Below are positions 1 to 10,318 of a stretch of DNA of 64,000 bases, one piece after another. The notes under the pieces were generated by a model. That model was not told where the DNA came from. It did not search any database and worked only from the letters and a program-made list of their open reading frames with translations. Both the position numbers and the translations under genes were made by a program. The stretch comes from Catenaria anguillulae PL171 (lineage: Eukaryota > Blastocladiomycota > Blastocladiomycetes > Blastocladiales > Catenariaceae): the NCBI GenBank assembly GCA_002102555.1, contig MCFL01000005.1:372001-436000 (forward strand), given 5' to 3'. Numbering within the stretch: the first letter of the stretch is position 1; every line of letters begins with the position of its first letter.

Positions 1-1492
1 AACCTGCAGGATACCTTTCGACTGTTACAGGAGCTGTGTTTTCCGCATCAAGTGGAAAAAGACCGATCTGGTGGCGCGGCAGGCGCTCACCCATCTGAGT
101 TGGGATCTGGATCTCGACAAGGGCATGATCTGTGTGCCCCTTGACAAGGTTCGTGCGGCTCGGCGGGTCGCGAAGCAGCTGCTTGCCTTGGATCGCCCCA
201 CCCTCCGCATGGCGTCGCGCGCTCTCGGCCACTTGCTGGTCGTGTTTCCGGCCATTCCCGAGCTCAAGGCGCTTACCCGTCGCCTCTCCCTTCAGGTCGC
301 GGGCCGGGTTCGGCTTCAGTTTTGCGATCCTCGCGCCCGCCGCGGGATGCGGGTCCGCAAGGTCGATTGGGAGCGCACCATCTCCTTGTCCTTCCAAACG
401 GTGACGGACCTCAGTCAAGCCCTCACGGCGCTGGTGCACTGGAACGGCCGTTGTTATCTGCCAAGACAAGCCGACTTTACGCTGCAGACGGACGCGTCCA
501 TGCTCGGCTGGGGTGCACGCATGGCGGTGGACAACCTGCTCATCCGCATCGGCGAACGTTGGTGCCACGAAAATCTTTCACAACTCGGTTTGGGGCAGGA
601 TCACAATCACATCAACTCGCTGGAGCTCGGCGCGATCCTGTTGGCGCTACGACGCCTCGAGGCACAGCACGGCGTGGATTGGGCCGGCAAGTCCCTGCTC
701 GTGGAGTCAGACAACACGGTGGCGGTGTCGTACGTGAACCGCATGGGCGGCCGCAAGGACGGACCACTTGTGGAGATTGCTCTGGCACTGGCGGCATTTG
801 CACGCGAGCGGCGTCTGGACGCCAAGGCGGTCCATCTGCCCGGGGTAGAAAATCTGGCTGACGAGGACTCATGGGTGTTTGTGGAGGACGCTCACGGCTG
901 GATGGTAAATCGCCGCTTGTTTGCTCTGGCAGCCGAATTGTTTTGTCAAGCCGACGTCGACCTTTTTGCGTTCGAGACGACAACACAGACACCACGTTTT
1001 GCGAGCCGCCTGCCCTCGGACAGGGCCGTTTCGCCCGATGCTTTCCTGCTTCATTGGGGTCGCCTGGGCGTGCTTTGGGTTGCGCCCCCCATTCCAGTTC
1101 TCGCGCGAGCGCTCAACAAGCTGGCCCTAGATGCGGCGTCAGGCTTTGTGGTCGCCCCAGTGTGGCCGTCAGCAGCATGGTATCCACGGCTTCTGGCCAC
1201 GGTCTCGGCGCCCCCGGTCTTGTTCGCGGTGGAACTGACGATGGTTCGCGCGTCTCCGGCGCTGCCGGACAGCGTGAGGTGGATGGCCATTTGGCCGTGC
1301 TTCAAGATGAGTGGCGCGCAGGCGGTGTCGGCGACAACGTCATTCCATACCTCACGGGCGCATGGAGCGAGAATACGTCCCGCCAGTATTCCGCCGAATT
1401 CCGCGCCTGGCGACGCTGGTGCCTTCAAGGGTCGGCAAATCCCGTGGCACCCACGCTCCCCAGCCTTCTTGCCTTTTTGTACACGAGTTTGA
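1..1492 (+). CDS. DIRS reverse transcriptase / RNase H, C-terminal part
   Basis: Partial protein; its start is left of the window. The reading frame from about position 71 holds the end of the RT connection region followed by an RNase H domain: QTDASMLGWGA (about 483-515) supplies the first acidic residue, ELGAILLAL (about 624) the second, and VESDNTVAVSYVNRMGG (about 700-750) the third, in the order typical of DIRS/Ngaro RNase H. Downstream the chain has the DLFA, P.FASR and VVAPVWP segments that follow RNase H in DIRS polyproteins. Between positions 50 and 60 the frame appears to shift: TFRLLQELCF is read in frame 1 and RIKWKK in frame 2, consistent with one extra T in a TTTT run. The last about 200 bases overlap the recombinase frame and may not be real coding. 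Confidence 0.8.
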   Translation, partial: TCRIPFDCYRSCVFRIKWKKTDLVARQALTHLSWDLDLDKGMICVPLDKVRAARRVAKQLLALDRPTLRMASRALGHLLVVFPAIPELKALTRRLSLQVAGRVRLQFCDPRARRGMRVRKVDWERTISLSFQTVTDLSQALTALVHWNGRCYLPRQADFTLQTDASMLGWGARMAVDNLLIRIGERWCHENLSQLGLGQDHNHINSLELGAILLALRRLEAQHGVDWAGKSLLVESDNTVAVSYVNRMGGRKDGPLVEIALALAAFARERRLDAKAVHLPGVENLADEDSWVFVEDAHGWMVNRRLFALAAELFCQADVDLFAFETTTQTPRFASRLPSDRAVSPDAFLLHWGRLGVLWVAPPIPVLARALNKLALDAASGFVVAPVWPSAAWYPRLLATVSAPPVLFAVELTMVRASPALPDSVRWMAIWPCFKMSGAQAVSATTSFHTSRAHGARIRPASIPPNSAPGDAGAFKGRQIPWHPRSPAFLPFCTRV

Positions 1493-2237
1493 ACGAGGGC
1501 GGGCGGCGCGCTCGGTTTCGTGTGACGGTTTCGGCATTGTCAACGATTTTCGGCCCTGTGTTTGATGGGCACATGCTCGGTTCTCACGCACCACACGTCT
1601 GCTTCTTCGGGGTTTCATGCGACACCGCCTGGCGGCTCCAGCCAAGGTCGCCACTTTTGATCCAAGTCTCCTTCTCGACGCCATTTCCTCGTGGGGCCCA
1701 GATGACGGCCTAACGACTCGTCAACTTTTGGTCAAGTTGGCACTCCTGCTCATGATTAACGGGCGATTGCGGGTAGATGATTTGTCGCAGATTCCAAATT
1801 CATCTGTCTCGGTTGGATCGGCGCAGTTTACGGCAGTCGTTCTGCTTCCCAAGTCCATGACGGTTCGCAATCGCGCATGGCGGCCGCTTGCCATCTCCTG
1901 CGAACTCCGCTTGCCATTGTTGGACGTGGGGAACACGTGGAAGTCTCTCCAGCGTCGTCTCGCGCCCGTCCGACCGGATAGTGTGGACTCTCTTTTCTCG
2001 TCTCTGCGCCCGCCTTGCCGTGCTCCGCGTGTGGCCACGTTTCGTTCTTGGATCGTCGAAGCTATGGGCGCCGCTGGCCTCCCCGATGGCTTCCGTGCGC
2101 ACGACATCAGGGGCGCAGTCACCACAGCGCTGTTGGCTGATGGTCATTCTGCAGACGAGGTTGCAGCGGGCGTCTGGTCGTCATCTGCCACAGTGGGTCG
2201 TTATCATAATCGTCTGCACATGCCGAAGGTGGCGTGA
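1270..2237 (+). CDS. DIRS tyrosine recombinase (frameshifted)
   Basis: The N-terminal SAM-like domain is read in frame 1 (about 1270-1600, including WSENTSRQYSAEFRAWRRW) and the catalytic domain in frame 3 (about 1600-2237). The catalytic part shows the family's residues in order: first Arg in INGRLRVDDL (about 1757-1785), the HxxR box AHDIRGAVTTALLADG (about 2098-2145), then GVWSSSATVGRYHNRL (about 2170-2215) with the nucleophile Tyr. The two parts join only if one base is missing near 1585-1610. It would catalyse insertion of the circular cDNA of the element. The start codon cannot be fixed because the frame overlaps the RT/RNase H end, as is usual in DIRS elements. Confidence 0.82.
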
Positions 2238-2378
2238 ATTCTGCTCCGGGCGTGCCCGCTCTGTACCCCTTTTTCATTGTCGCGTTTTCTTTTCACCTGC
2301 GTGTGGTACCGTTCTTACTGTATTCCTTCGCCTGACGTATAGTGCGTGCTGCTCGCATGTTGTTGGTTTTGTGGATGC

Positions 2379-2456
2379 GCAATGCCTTACAGTCTGCCAT
2401 GGCGGGTCTTGCTACATTACCAATCTACATGCTGTAGATTGACTGCAAGGCATTGC
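2379..2456. repeat. Short nested inverted repeats after the recombinase gene
   Basis: The 16 bases at 2379-2394 are complementary, with one mismatch, to 2441-2456. Between them lies a 9-bp hairpin, CAATCTACA (2421-2429) and TGTAGATTG (2433-2441), around a TGC spacer. The 12-mer CAATCTACATGC recurs in reverse at 2534-2545 and directly at 2836-2847. This is probably part of the internal complementary region of the DIRS element. Confidence 0.75.
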
Positions 2457-2463
2457 AGTATAT

Positions 2464-2545
2464 CTGTGGTTATCAAGTAACGCAGTTACTCCGATAACCC
2501 GGTATATACGATATGCCTGTAAGTCAATCGTAAGCATGTAGATTG
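2464..2545 (+). repeat. 82-bp inverted repeat, left arm
   Basis: Perfect reverse complement of 2836-2917. Inside it, 2469-2498 is itself an imperfect palindrome: GTTATC, A, AGTAAC, a 3-base centre, GTTACT, CC, GATAAC. Two inverted arms of about 13 bases around a short spacer is the geometry of tyrosine-recombinase crossover sites such as loxP and FRT, so this may be the element's recombination site (inference). Confidence 0.9.
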
Positions 2546-2835
2546 CCCCGCCCTCCCTATCTTCCACGCAATCTACTGCCATGTACTCTCAGGCGCCCCT
2601 CTCCATATTGTCGAGTCGCCACGTTCTCCGTTTCCAAGTCTCCCGTTATGGTTCCGCCGGTCTCAAGCTTCAGGAGCAAGGTTCAACATGTCGGGAGCAG
2701 CGAGGCCATTGTTCGCTGATGCATCATCATCACGCCAAGCCATGTGATGCGCAACGCTCACGTCCATGCCCTCGCAGCTGCTTTCAGCTTTTCTGGTGAA
2801 GTTTTCGGTCGAAAGCACAATATACTGAGCTTTAC

Positions 2836-2917
2836 CAATCTACATGCTTACGATTGACTTACAGGCATATCGTATATACCGGGTTATCGGAGTAACTGCG
2901 TTACTTGATAACCACAG
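2836..2917 (-). repeat. 82-bp inverted repeat, right arm
   Basis: Perfect reverse complement of 2464-2545, separated from it by 290 bases. The palindromic core lies at 2883-2912. It probably represents the terminal inverted repeat, with the left arm as the internal complementary copy. The 290 bases between the arms hold no convincing gene; an open frame starting at 2581 is short and has no recognisable motif. Confidence 0.9.
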
Positions 2918-3166
2918 GTATTATCGCGGACTCGTCGTAAAAAAAATGCCACTGTTTATTCTGTGAGGCAGAGGTGCGGATGTGAGATGAAAGGCGAGGA
3001 CGAAATGATGAGAAAGAAATGGAAATGGATGAATTGCGGCGACCAAACGGTCACACAGAAAGCATGAGGTGAGAAAATCTATACAACACAAAAACTAGGA
3101 CAGGAGAGTCGAAATATGGTGGTGATCAACCACCTGTAACAAAATGCAAATGAAACACCAACACCA

Positions 3167-6100
3167 TTACCTTACCACCGGCGGCGGCGGAGCATCCCCG
3201 CCGGCTGGCGTGGTGCTAGTCGTTGGACCCAGCAGTGTTGTCCTCAACCGATACGTTGCGCTCAAATCGCCCTCGCCTCCCGCGCGCCACACATACGTCT
3301 TGACGGTTGCAAGCGTGAGCATGGGATTCACGGCCTGCCCGGCAATCACCAGCTCAATGTGCTCCTCCACGGCCTTGCCCTCGGGTAACGCAATCCCTGC
3401 ATTCTCGGCAATGTAGGCCAAAATGCGCCGGACACGGACAAGCCGATTTGCGAGCAGCCGCTGGTTGCCCGACCGCAACTCGGGTAAACCCGATCCGGGC
3501 TGCGCCGTAAGCTGGAACCCGATTTTCACGGGGTCCTTTGTTGGCGCAACGTCACGCAGCAGGAGGTCATCGAGCCAAGTGGGCACAGCAGATTGCAGGC
3601 CCGTCGGATGGAGGGCGGTTGTGCCGACGGTGCCGATCCAACGCGCAAACGGCGAGCACGCACCGGGCTCTTCCTCCATGATGGCAAGCACCGTGTCGTT
3701 GGGAATAGGCACCGGTGCAGGCATGCCGGGAACGGCGACGGCGGTCGAAGTTGCGGCTGCAGATGTCGTTTGTTGAGTCGATGAGGTTGTTGCAGTCGTG
3801 GTTGTGGTCGTGGTGGCGGGCTTGGATGCAATGGCAGACTTGGCTGCGGCCGCAGCAGCCGCAGCAAACGAGGGCAACTTTCCTTGGACCAATGGGATGC
3901 TTGGACTGCGGATGACGCCGCGCGAGACCACGGGCGAAGACGGGGCAGATTTGCTCTTCTTGTCCTTGTCCTTGTCCTTGTCCTTATCCTTATCCTTTTT
4001 GGAGTCGCTGCCGTCATTGTCGTCGCCAACGCCCAGCTTCTTGAGTGAGATGCGCCGCAGCCGGGATACAATAGAGCGCGACCGGGACCGAGGACGCGGG
4101 GATGCATCCGCAGCATCGCCACCCGGGGTTGTTGATGATGATGTGCTCGCAGGCGTGGTCGACCTAGATGACGACCGGCCACGGTCATCCGAGTCGTTTG
4201 TGCCCATTGTCGAGACTGTTGCCGCAGACGTGGTTCGGTCATGAGGAGGCGAATGCGCATCGCCACCATCGTCGGCCGCTGTGGCCGTGGGAGGCTGATT
4301 ATAGTCTTGCTGCAATGTTCGCTCGGATACGCGGGGCGTTGCCGGTGCTTCGGCAGGGACGGGGGGGACAGGCGGAACGAGCGGGAGTGAGTCTTCAGAC
4401 CTTGTGTCGGATTCGTCGTCGTTCACGGCACTGTGGCTGCCGTTGGCTGTGCCGTTGATGGAGGTGGACATGGATGAATGGATTGGTGGCGGGGACGGTG
4501 GGGCGCGCATGTGCGCAACATAGTGGCGGAAGAGCGAAACGAGGACCCAACGGCCAATGTTTGTGCGCTGGTCGGCAAGGTACTCGATGCCGTCGACGCC
4601 CGACTCATCAAGGTACATCTCGGCATCGAAGCAGCGTTGCTCAGTGAGCTGGACTGACAGGGTCTACAAGGATGGGGTCGTATGTCGTGAGACAGTTGGA
4701 AAGGAAAAAGAAAGCCGAAGAGGTGAGAGGGACTGCGTACTCCAATCCGGGTGTCCACCGAGCACCAATTGACATTGTACTCGGGAACATTGATCTCGCT
4801 GCGAATCCCATCGAAATCAACATCCTTACCAAACGACCGGATCCGCTGACACCGCACGATATCCCACAATTCGACATTGCCCGCTGTATCTTGTGTCAGA
4901 ACGTGACGCTTGTTGGACAAGAGTGAATGCTTGATGAGGCCGTGGTGACCTTGCAACTCGACAATGGGTGACGTGCGCAGTGGAAGCATGGGGCCCTGAG
5001 GCGCGCCGAGTGACAAGTCCGAGTCAGCCGCATCTTGGTCAAGCATTGGGAAAGGCTCCCCGGATTGCACGTGTGAATCAGCCGAGGCAGGCGTGCCGTG
5101 GCCATTGATGAAGGACGCTGAGGGCTCCTTAGCGGTTGCCAAAGCTCCATTTGCATTCGCATTGGCGGTCGAGGGGTGCAAAAACCCCAAATCCACGTCA
5201 TCTTCATCATCCTCGGCGTCCCCGTCGCCGCCCGGAACAAACAAACCATTTACTTGCTCCCAATCGTCAGGCCGCGCATCCATCCATCCCAAAATGGTCG
5301 AGTTGGCCGTGGCGGTGTAGACAACACCATTGTGGGCAACCAAATGGTGAATGCCTCTCGGTTGCTGCTGCTGTTGCTGCTGATCTTTGTTGGACGCTCC
5401 ATTTGTTGACGACGACTTTTGCGACGCAGACTCGGATTTGGGCGCAGCGTCACGGAAGAGGAGCAGTGTTCTGGAAGCTGGCTCTTCTTCCACAGACATG
5501 GACGCGGACGATGTCGCGAAAGAGGTTGCGGCGGCCGCCGCGGCCACGTTGCGCGGCGTCGATGCAGATGTAAGCATGGACATGGTGGCTGCACTTGATG
5601 GTGTGACTCCAGCTTCGGGTCGGATATACTCGGTCCGATACACGCTGCCGTCTCGACCCGCGGACGCAAACCCCGAAAACGAGCCTGTCGCCGAGAATGT
5701 TGGCGAAAGAGTCCAAACGGAATCCGAATGGTGTGTGTACGTTGCAATGCATCGGTTGGTGTGCAAGGACCAGAGCTTGACGGTGCCGTCGGAACTCGCA
5801 GACAGCACAGAGTGAGCGTCATGTGAGAGAACAACCGACCGCACATGGTCAGTGTGGCCGACGAGCTGGCCGACTTTGCGTAGTGAGCGAGGATCCCAGA
5901 GGCGGATGAGTTTGTCGGGAGAGCCAGACACAATGAGCGTGCCAGCGGGGTGCGTTGAGACGGTGTAGATGGACTGTTTTGGCGAAGAGTCAGGCACGGT
6001 GACTATGTTGCGGTGTAACAAAAGGTCAGGACCAGAGAACATGGATTGGACGAGAGAAATACACATACGCCAGCCAATGTTGCCACGCATTTCAGAACCG

Positions 6101-6839
6101 AGATCCCAAAGGCCAATCCTGCGATCCAACCCGCCAGACACAATAAACTGTGGTCCAGATGCGAATCCGAGGCACTTGACATAATCATTGTGATGGCCAA
6201 GAATGGCACCGGTTGCAGAAAGTGGGTGAGGAGACAAGGTGTTTGGATTTGGGTGAACTCGCCAGAGCCGAACCGAGCGGTCGTTGGAGGCAGACACGAC
6301 TAAACAGCGTGCACCATGTCAGTTTGGATGAGCATCCTGGCAGAGATTGCAATGCAACGGAAATCATGATGATGCGAACATGAAGGTGCCCACGCGGAAC
6401 CGGAAGACGGAGAGGGTGGCACATCGGGAACAAGGACATCATTGACCCAATCCAGATGACCACGCAGCACCATGAGCGGCGACGATGCAGGACTTGAGGT
6501 TGCGCCAGATTGCCCAAGATTCCACCCGATAACGGCGCCATCACGACCGGCAGACAAGAGAATGCCTCCGTTGTCGGCGCTGGTCTCTGGCTCGAGCGAA
6601 GGCGGCGCTTGTTCGTTTCCGTCGGTCCATGTCCACGGCGCGACGGCGAGCGCGTTGACGCCAAGACGATGGCCGTTTGGAATGGAGGCCGTGGCCGGTA
6701 CAGAGACGTCGGAATCGGTTGAAGCAGCCGTGACAAGAGGCAGCGAGTAAATGACTTTGCGTGGCCGTGGCGGCGGGGTTTGTGGTGTCTGCTGGTCGGC
6801 GGCGGCAGCGGCGGTATTGATGGCCGTTGTTCCGGCCAT
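3167..6839 (-). CDS. WDR48: WDR48/UAF1-like WD40 protein, deubiquitinase cofactor
   Basis: Four exons: 6839-6401, 6299-6069, 6002-4741, 4648-3167, giving 1137 residues. The N-terminal half is a WD40 propeller; visible blades include LRGHLDWVNDV, GHHNDYVKCLGFA, SGSPDKLIRLWDPRS, HTDHVRSV and SASSDGTVKLWSL. The C-terminal part holds the family's conserved segments: VLTQDTAGNVELWDI, VNWCSVDTRIG, and the SUMO-like DUF3337 end (VEEHIELVIAGQAVNP, TVKTYVWRAGG). Known: WDR48 activates USP1, USP12 and USP46; fungal counterparts (Bun107 type) partner Ubp9. The protein is longer than the about 680-residue animal form because of low-complexity inserts: polyQ, Ser/Thr-rich and a Lys-Asp repeat. The frame is fully open in every exon, unlike several genes nearby. 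Confidence 0.9.
3958..4000. repeat. Hexanucleotide microsatellite coding Lys-Asp repeat
   Basis: About six tandem copies of TCCTTG/TCCTTA on the + strand, translated on the minus strand as alternating Lys-Asp inside the WDR48-like protein. Slippage-prone, probably polymorphic. Confidence 0.85.
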
Positions 6840-7790
6840 TGTAGCGAGGTGGGTCTGTGTGACTGGGATTGTGCCTGCGGTGGTGTGGCGGAGCGGAAAC
6901 TGCTGGAGGTGCTGGCAAGAGCGGAATGGTGATCGCGATCGAAGTGGGGACGGCGGCCGCAGTCGGGAAGATTGCCTAACGCTGTACTATTGCATTAGAC
7001 GCATTAGAATGTCGATGCATTGGGCGGTTGGTTGCGTGAGGCAATACCGCACCCATGATGGCATTTCCTTGAGCGCAGGCGCCTGCACGCCTGCCCGCCG
7101 TCTGCTGGCCGCCGATCTCGCGATCCATGCACGCCCACGCCTGGGCCAAGTCCCTGGCCCGCCTCTGCACTCTGCAACGCAAATCATGCATGTCCACCAT
7201 GGCATCGGTGGGCCGGACGTTGATGCTGTGCTTGTAGGGTAAACAGAGGCATGGTTTTACATGGGTACACACTACCTGCAACAGATTCCACTGAGCCGAT
7301 GTGGCGCACACCACTTCCAGACACGGTCATTCCTCAAGCCTGCCCAAGTGCCTTTTGGTGAAGGAATGAGTTTTGTTGTTTGTAACATGTCGAGTCACCC
7401 AGTCCAATCCATTGCTGCCGTCCTCCAATTGGGGGGAAGCCCGCTCTAACCCCAACAAAACTTGGACTTGGGGAAATATATGTACTTCGTTGTTCGCATC
7501 CACAAGCCTGGGCGTTGCCCCTTTCTCGCAGGCGTGGCTGGTTTGTCCGCACCTCTTCTCTTCACACCAAACCTTTGAATAATTGTTCCCACTAACAAGA
7601 AAAAGGCTCTGGAGCAAATAGCCTCACAGTCACCTTCTGGAGGTCGTCTGCTGAGGCGGCTGGTCAATGGCTGGTCAATCTGTCGCCAAATACGTCTCGT
7701 CCACCACCACCAGGCAAACTCACTGCTTATGCTTACATAGCACTCTTGAACACGCAGGCACAGCTTGGAACAAAAAGTGGATCTTCTACA
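6840..7790. other. Intergenic, no gene seen
   Basis: Upstream region of the WDR48-like gene and 3' flank of the coiled-coil gene. Open frames here are short, lack family motifs and have poor codon use. A 12-bp perfect palindrome, GCAGGCGCCTGC, lies at 7075-7086. Confidence 0.6.
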
Positions 7791-10129
7791 TTATAGACCC
7801 TTAAACATATCCTTCATGTTATTGATGCTATGGCTCGAAACCCCTTCCAACATGGCCTCACGATCATTTGTCGCGCTAAGTGGCGGCTTCACCGCTGGCG
7901 ACCTCTTGCGCGCTACCACAATGTTTCCATTGTTGAGCAACACGCCGAAGAGCTGTGCCGAGCTGGTATCCAAGCCGTCGTCCACAGCGCTCCCACCAGA
8001 ATCGCGCATGATGGCGGATCGCCGGCGCCGCCGGTCCAGGTTGGCCATGGCGGGATCGAGCAAGGGGGCCTCGGAGATATGGCCGGTCGGGTTGTCTGAG
8101 GACGCAAACGGATTGTAGGCGGACGGCGTAGGTTGGCGCTGAGGTTGGACAAGGAAACGGTCGTGCATGGCAGGAAGTGGCTTTGGTTCGGACTGCTTCT
8201 TGCTTGGATCCGCATAGGTTTGTTCTTGAAGCTGGCTCAAAATGCGCTTGCGATCCACGGGTGACAAGGTCAATGCGGGCAATGTGCGGACCGACTTTGC
8301 TGGCGGTCGCTTAGGGGTCGTTGCCACGGTTGGAGACGTCACAATGGCTACGCCGTCATCACTGGTCACGGTGATGTGCACGGCCAACTCGGGTTCTTGT
8401 TGCTCAATGGTATGATCGGATGGGTGAACCGGTTTGACGCTCGGCATAATGCCTGCTGCTCGCAGCGAGGTCATAAAGGTCGGATCTTCGTCGAGCAGCT
8501 TGGCAATGTCTTCGTCATGGCCATGATCCAAAACGCTTGAATGCTCCAACTCGTCCGCTTTTCGAATCAATCGGGTAAATTGAGTGTGAAGTTGGTCAAT
8601 AATGGCTTGAAGCTTGTCCTCCTGCCCGCGGACACTTGCGAGCTCCCGCTTGAGCCGCTTATTGCGATCAACAATGGCACGATGGTGTGTCGACATGTTG
8701 CGTATTTCCGCCTGTGAGACAGCTCGGCACGGTTAGCGCTGTGACGGATCGATAGACTGACATGTGAAGGGAATGTACCTCAGTTGCCTGCTGGTTCACG
8801 TTTTGAATTTCGACGACAGTGGCCTGCTCATTATGAACCAAGGCATCCTTGTGTCGCTCCTCAGCAGTCGTTGCATGTCGAACGGATTCAGCGGCGAGCT
8901 CCTCAATCTTTTGTTTGGTCAGGGCAATTGTCGTCTTGACTTGTTCGAGCAAGACCGGATCCTGAAGTCAATAACACAAGTGAGGTGGAGCAATGGCGGA
9001 TTATCAGAGAATCATGAAATGAATCTACCGTTCGTCGTCTAAACTCGATTACCTCCGCCTCGGCCAACTGCAATCGCTTCTCCAATCCCTCCTTCTGCTC
9101 CTTCAAATGCTTGATCTCTGCCCGCTTCGCTATGACGGCTTCATCGGCCTCCAAATTCGGCATGGGAATCTTGGGCACCATGCTGGCCGCCATGGATGTG
9201 CCATCGTATCGCTTGACCCCTGGGATAGGTATTGGAATCGGCGGCGGACCGGGCGGGGCTCCTCCATTCTTGTCTTCGGCTTCGAGCTGTTGTATTTCGG
9301 TCAAAAATGTGGATTGTCGACGGTCTTTGCCGTCTTTGGCGGTGACGGGAAACACGCGAGTCACGTTGACGACTGTGTTGACGGCCGCTTTGAGCGGATT
9401 GGCAGCCGTTCGTGAAGCGGGCGGTGCCGCGGTGGGAACGACTGCGGTCGCTGTTTTCCGGATTCGGGTGCTGCTCCCCTGGATGCGTTTGCTGTTGAGG
9501 TTGGTTGGCCAGACTTGGGTTTTGTTGCTGCAGTAACGTTGTTTCCACCGCTTGCGGCCTGCTTGCTATCAGCCTGACCAGTAAAGTTGGGCAAAATGGG
9601 TGGTATGTAAACATATGGGCCATAGCTGTTTTCGAAAAGCTCGCCTCGGGCGGTCAAATTTCGAAGATGATTATTCTGACGTGAAAGGTAGAATCATGTG
9701 TCAGCTTTGACACGCGGGGTCTCGTCCGGCTTGAACGACGTACATGTCGCTTGCGAGTCAAATTGGCTTTCTGGTTGAGAATTTTCAGATCCAGCGACCT
9801 ATTGAGTTAGAGGGTGATTATTCACTTTGTTGAACCGTTGATAGGGCGAACATAGGAGACGTACTGATCCTTGGACCAGTTCTGGTAGAACGCGACAGCT
9901 TGACGCTTGGACTCGACCCTACATACTTGCGCAGTGCGGACAAGAGGATAATCGTGAGAAATCCATACGGACTTTGGTATTTGATGTCGGTTTTTGAGTG
10001 ACTGGCGTACTGCAGCGCGAGAATAAAGAGTTTGAATTCAGCATCTGTCAGCTGGACGAGGGTATCATCCAGCGTCCCGCGATGCTTTTTGCCCTTGCCC
10101 TTCTTGCCACCCTTTTTCTTCTTGCCCAT
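7791..10129 (-). CDS. Coiled-coil protein with Lys-rich N-terminus, function unknown
   Basis: Six exons fit together: 10129-10011, 9918-9865, 9798-9744, 9675-9029, 8961-8779, 8711-7791, about 659 residues if one missing base is allowed in exon 4. It starts with a run of Lys/Gly (MGKKKKGGKKGKGKK), continues with heptad-rich segments (LKEQKEGLEKRLQLAEAEV; ALTKQKIEELAAES; NKRLKRELASVRGQEDKL) interrupted by a proline stretch (PPGPPPIPIPIPG), and ends in a disordered tail. In exon 4 the frame shifts near 9440-9480. I do not recognise the family with certainty. The layout, a Lys-rich start followed by coiled coil and a DRKRILSQLQ segment, recalls basal-body or ciliary coiled-coil proteins such as BBOF1, but that is a weak guess. 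Confidence 0.65.
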
Positions 10130-10318
10130 TATGCTGAATAGTTTGAGATGTCTTAATTATTGCATAGAGTCAAATACATATATCCTGAAATGACCGCCAT
10201 GGTTTGAGGTTCGATTGCAGGTCGGTTTGCTGCCACGACGCGTAAAACACAACATTGCCAATGGTTGATTTGTATGGTACAGATATTTACAAGGGGGAAA
10301 CAAGCAGGCACAGCACAC

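Larger units (their letters stand above)
1..2920 (+). mobile_element. DIRS-type tyrosine-recombinase retrotransposon, right part
   Basis: Seen: a reverse transcriptase/RNase H reading frame entering from the left edge, an overlapping downstream tyrosine recombinase frame, then about 680 non-coding bases with nested inverted repeats, including an 82-bp perfect pair. Known: DIRS elements combine RT/RNase H with a tyrosine recombinase instead of an integrase and have inverted terminal repeats plus an internal complementary region, whereas Ngaro and PAT groups have split direct repeats. The inverted arrangement therefore suggests the DIRS group. The left part lies outside the window and the exact right end is inferred from the last repeat arm at 2917. 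At least two frame interruptions suggest either an inactive copy or sequence errors. Confidence 0.85.

Noticed and set aside
2581-2799. 72-codon frame between the arms of the 82-bp repeat
   Set aside because: No similarity to any transposon protein, composition atypical; likely chance.
3798-6300. Long plus-strand open frames opposite the WDR48-like gene
   Set aside because: They mirror the GC-rich minus-strand exons and carry no motif.
6751-7242. 163-codon plus-strand frame upstream of WDR48
   Set aside because: Cys/Trp/Arg-rich without motif; overlaps the first WDR48 exon in antisense.
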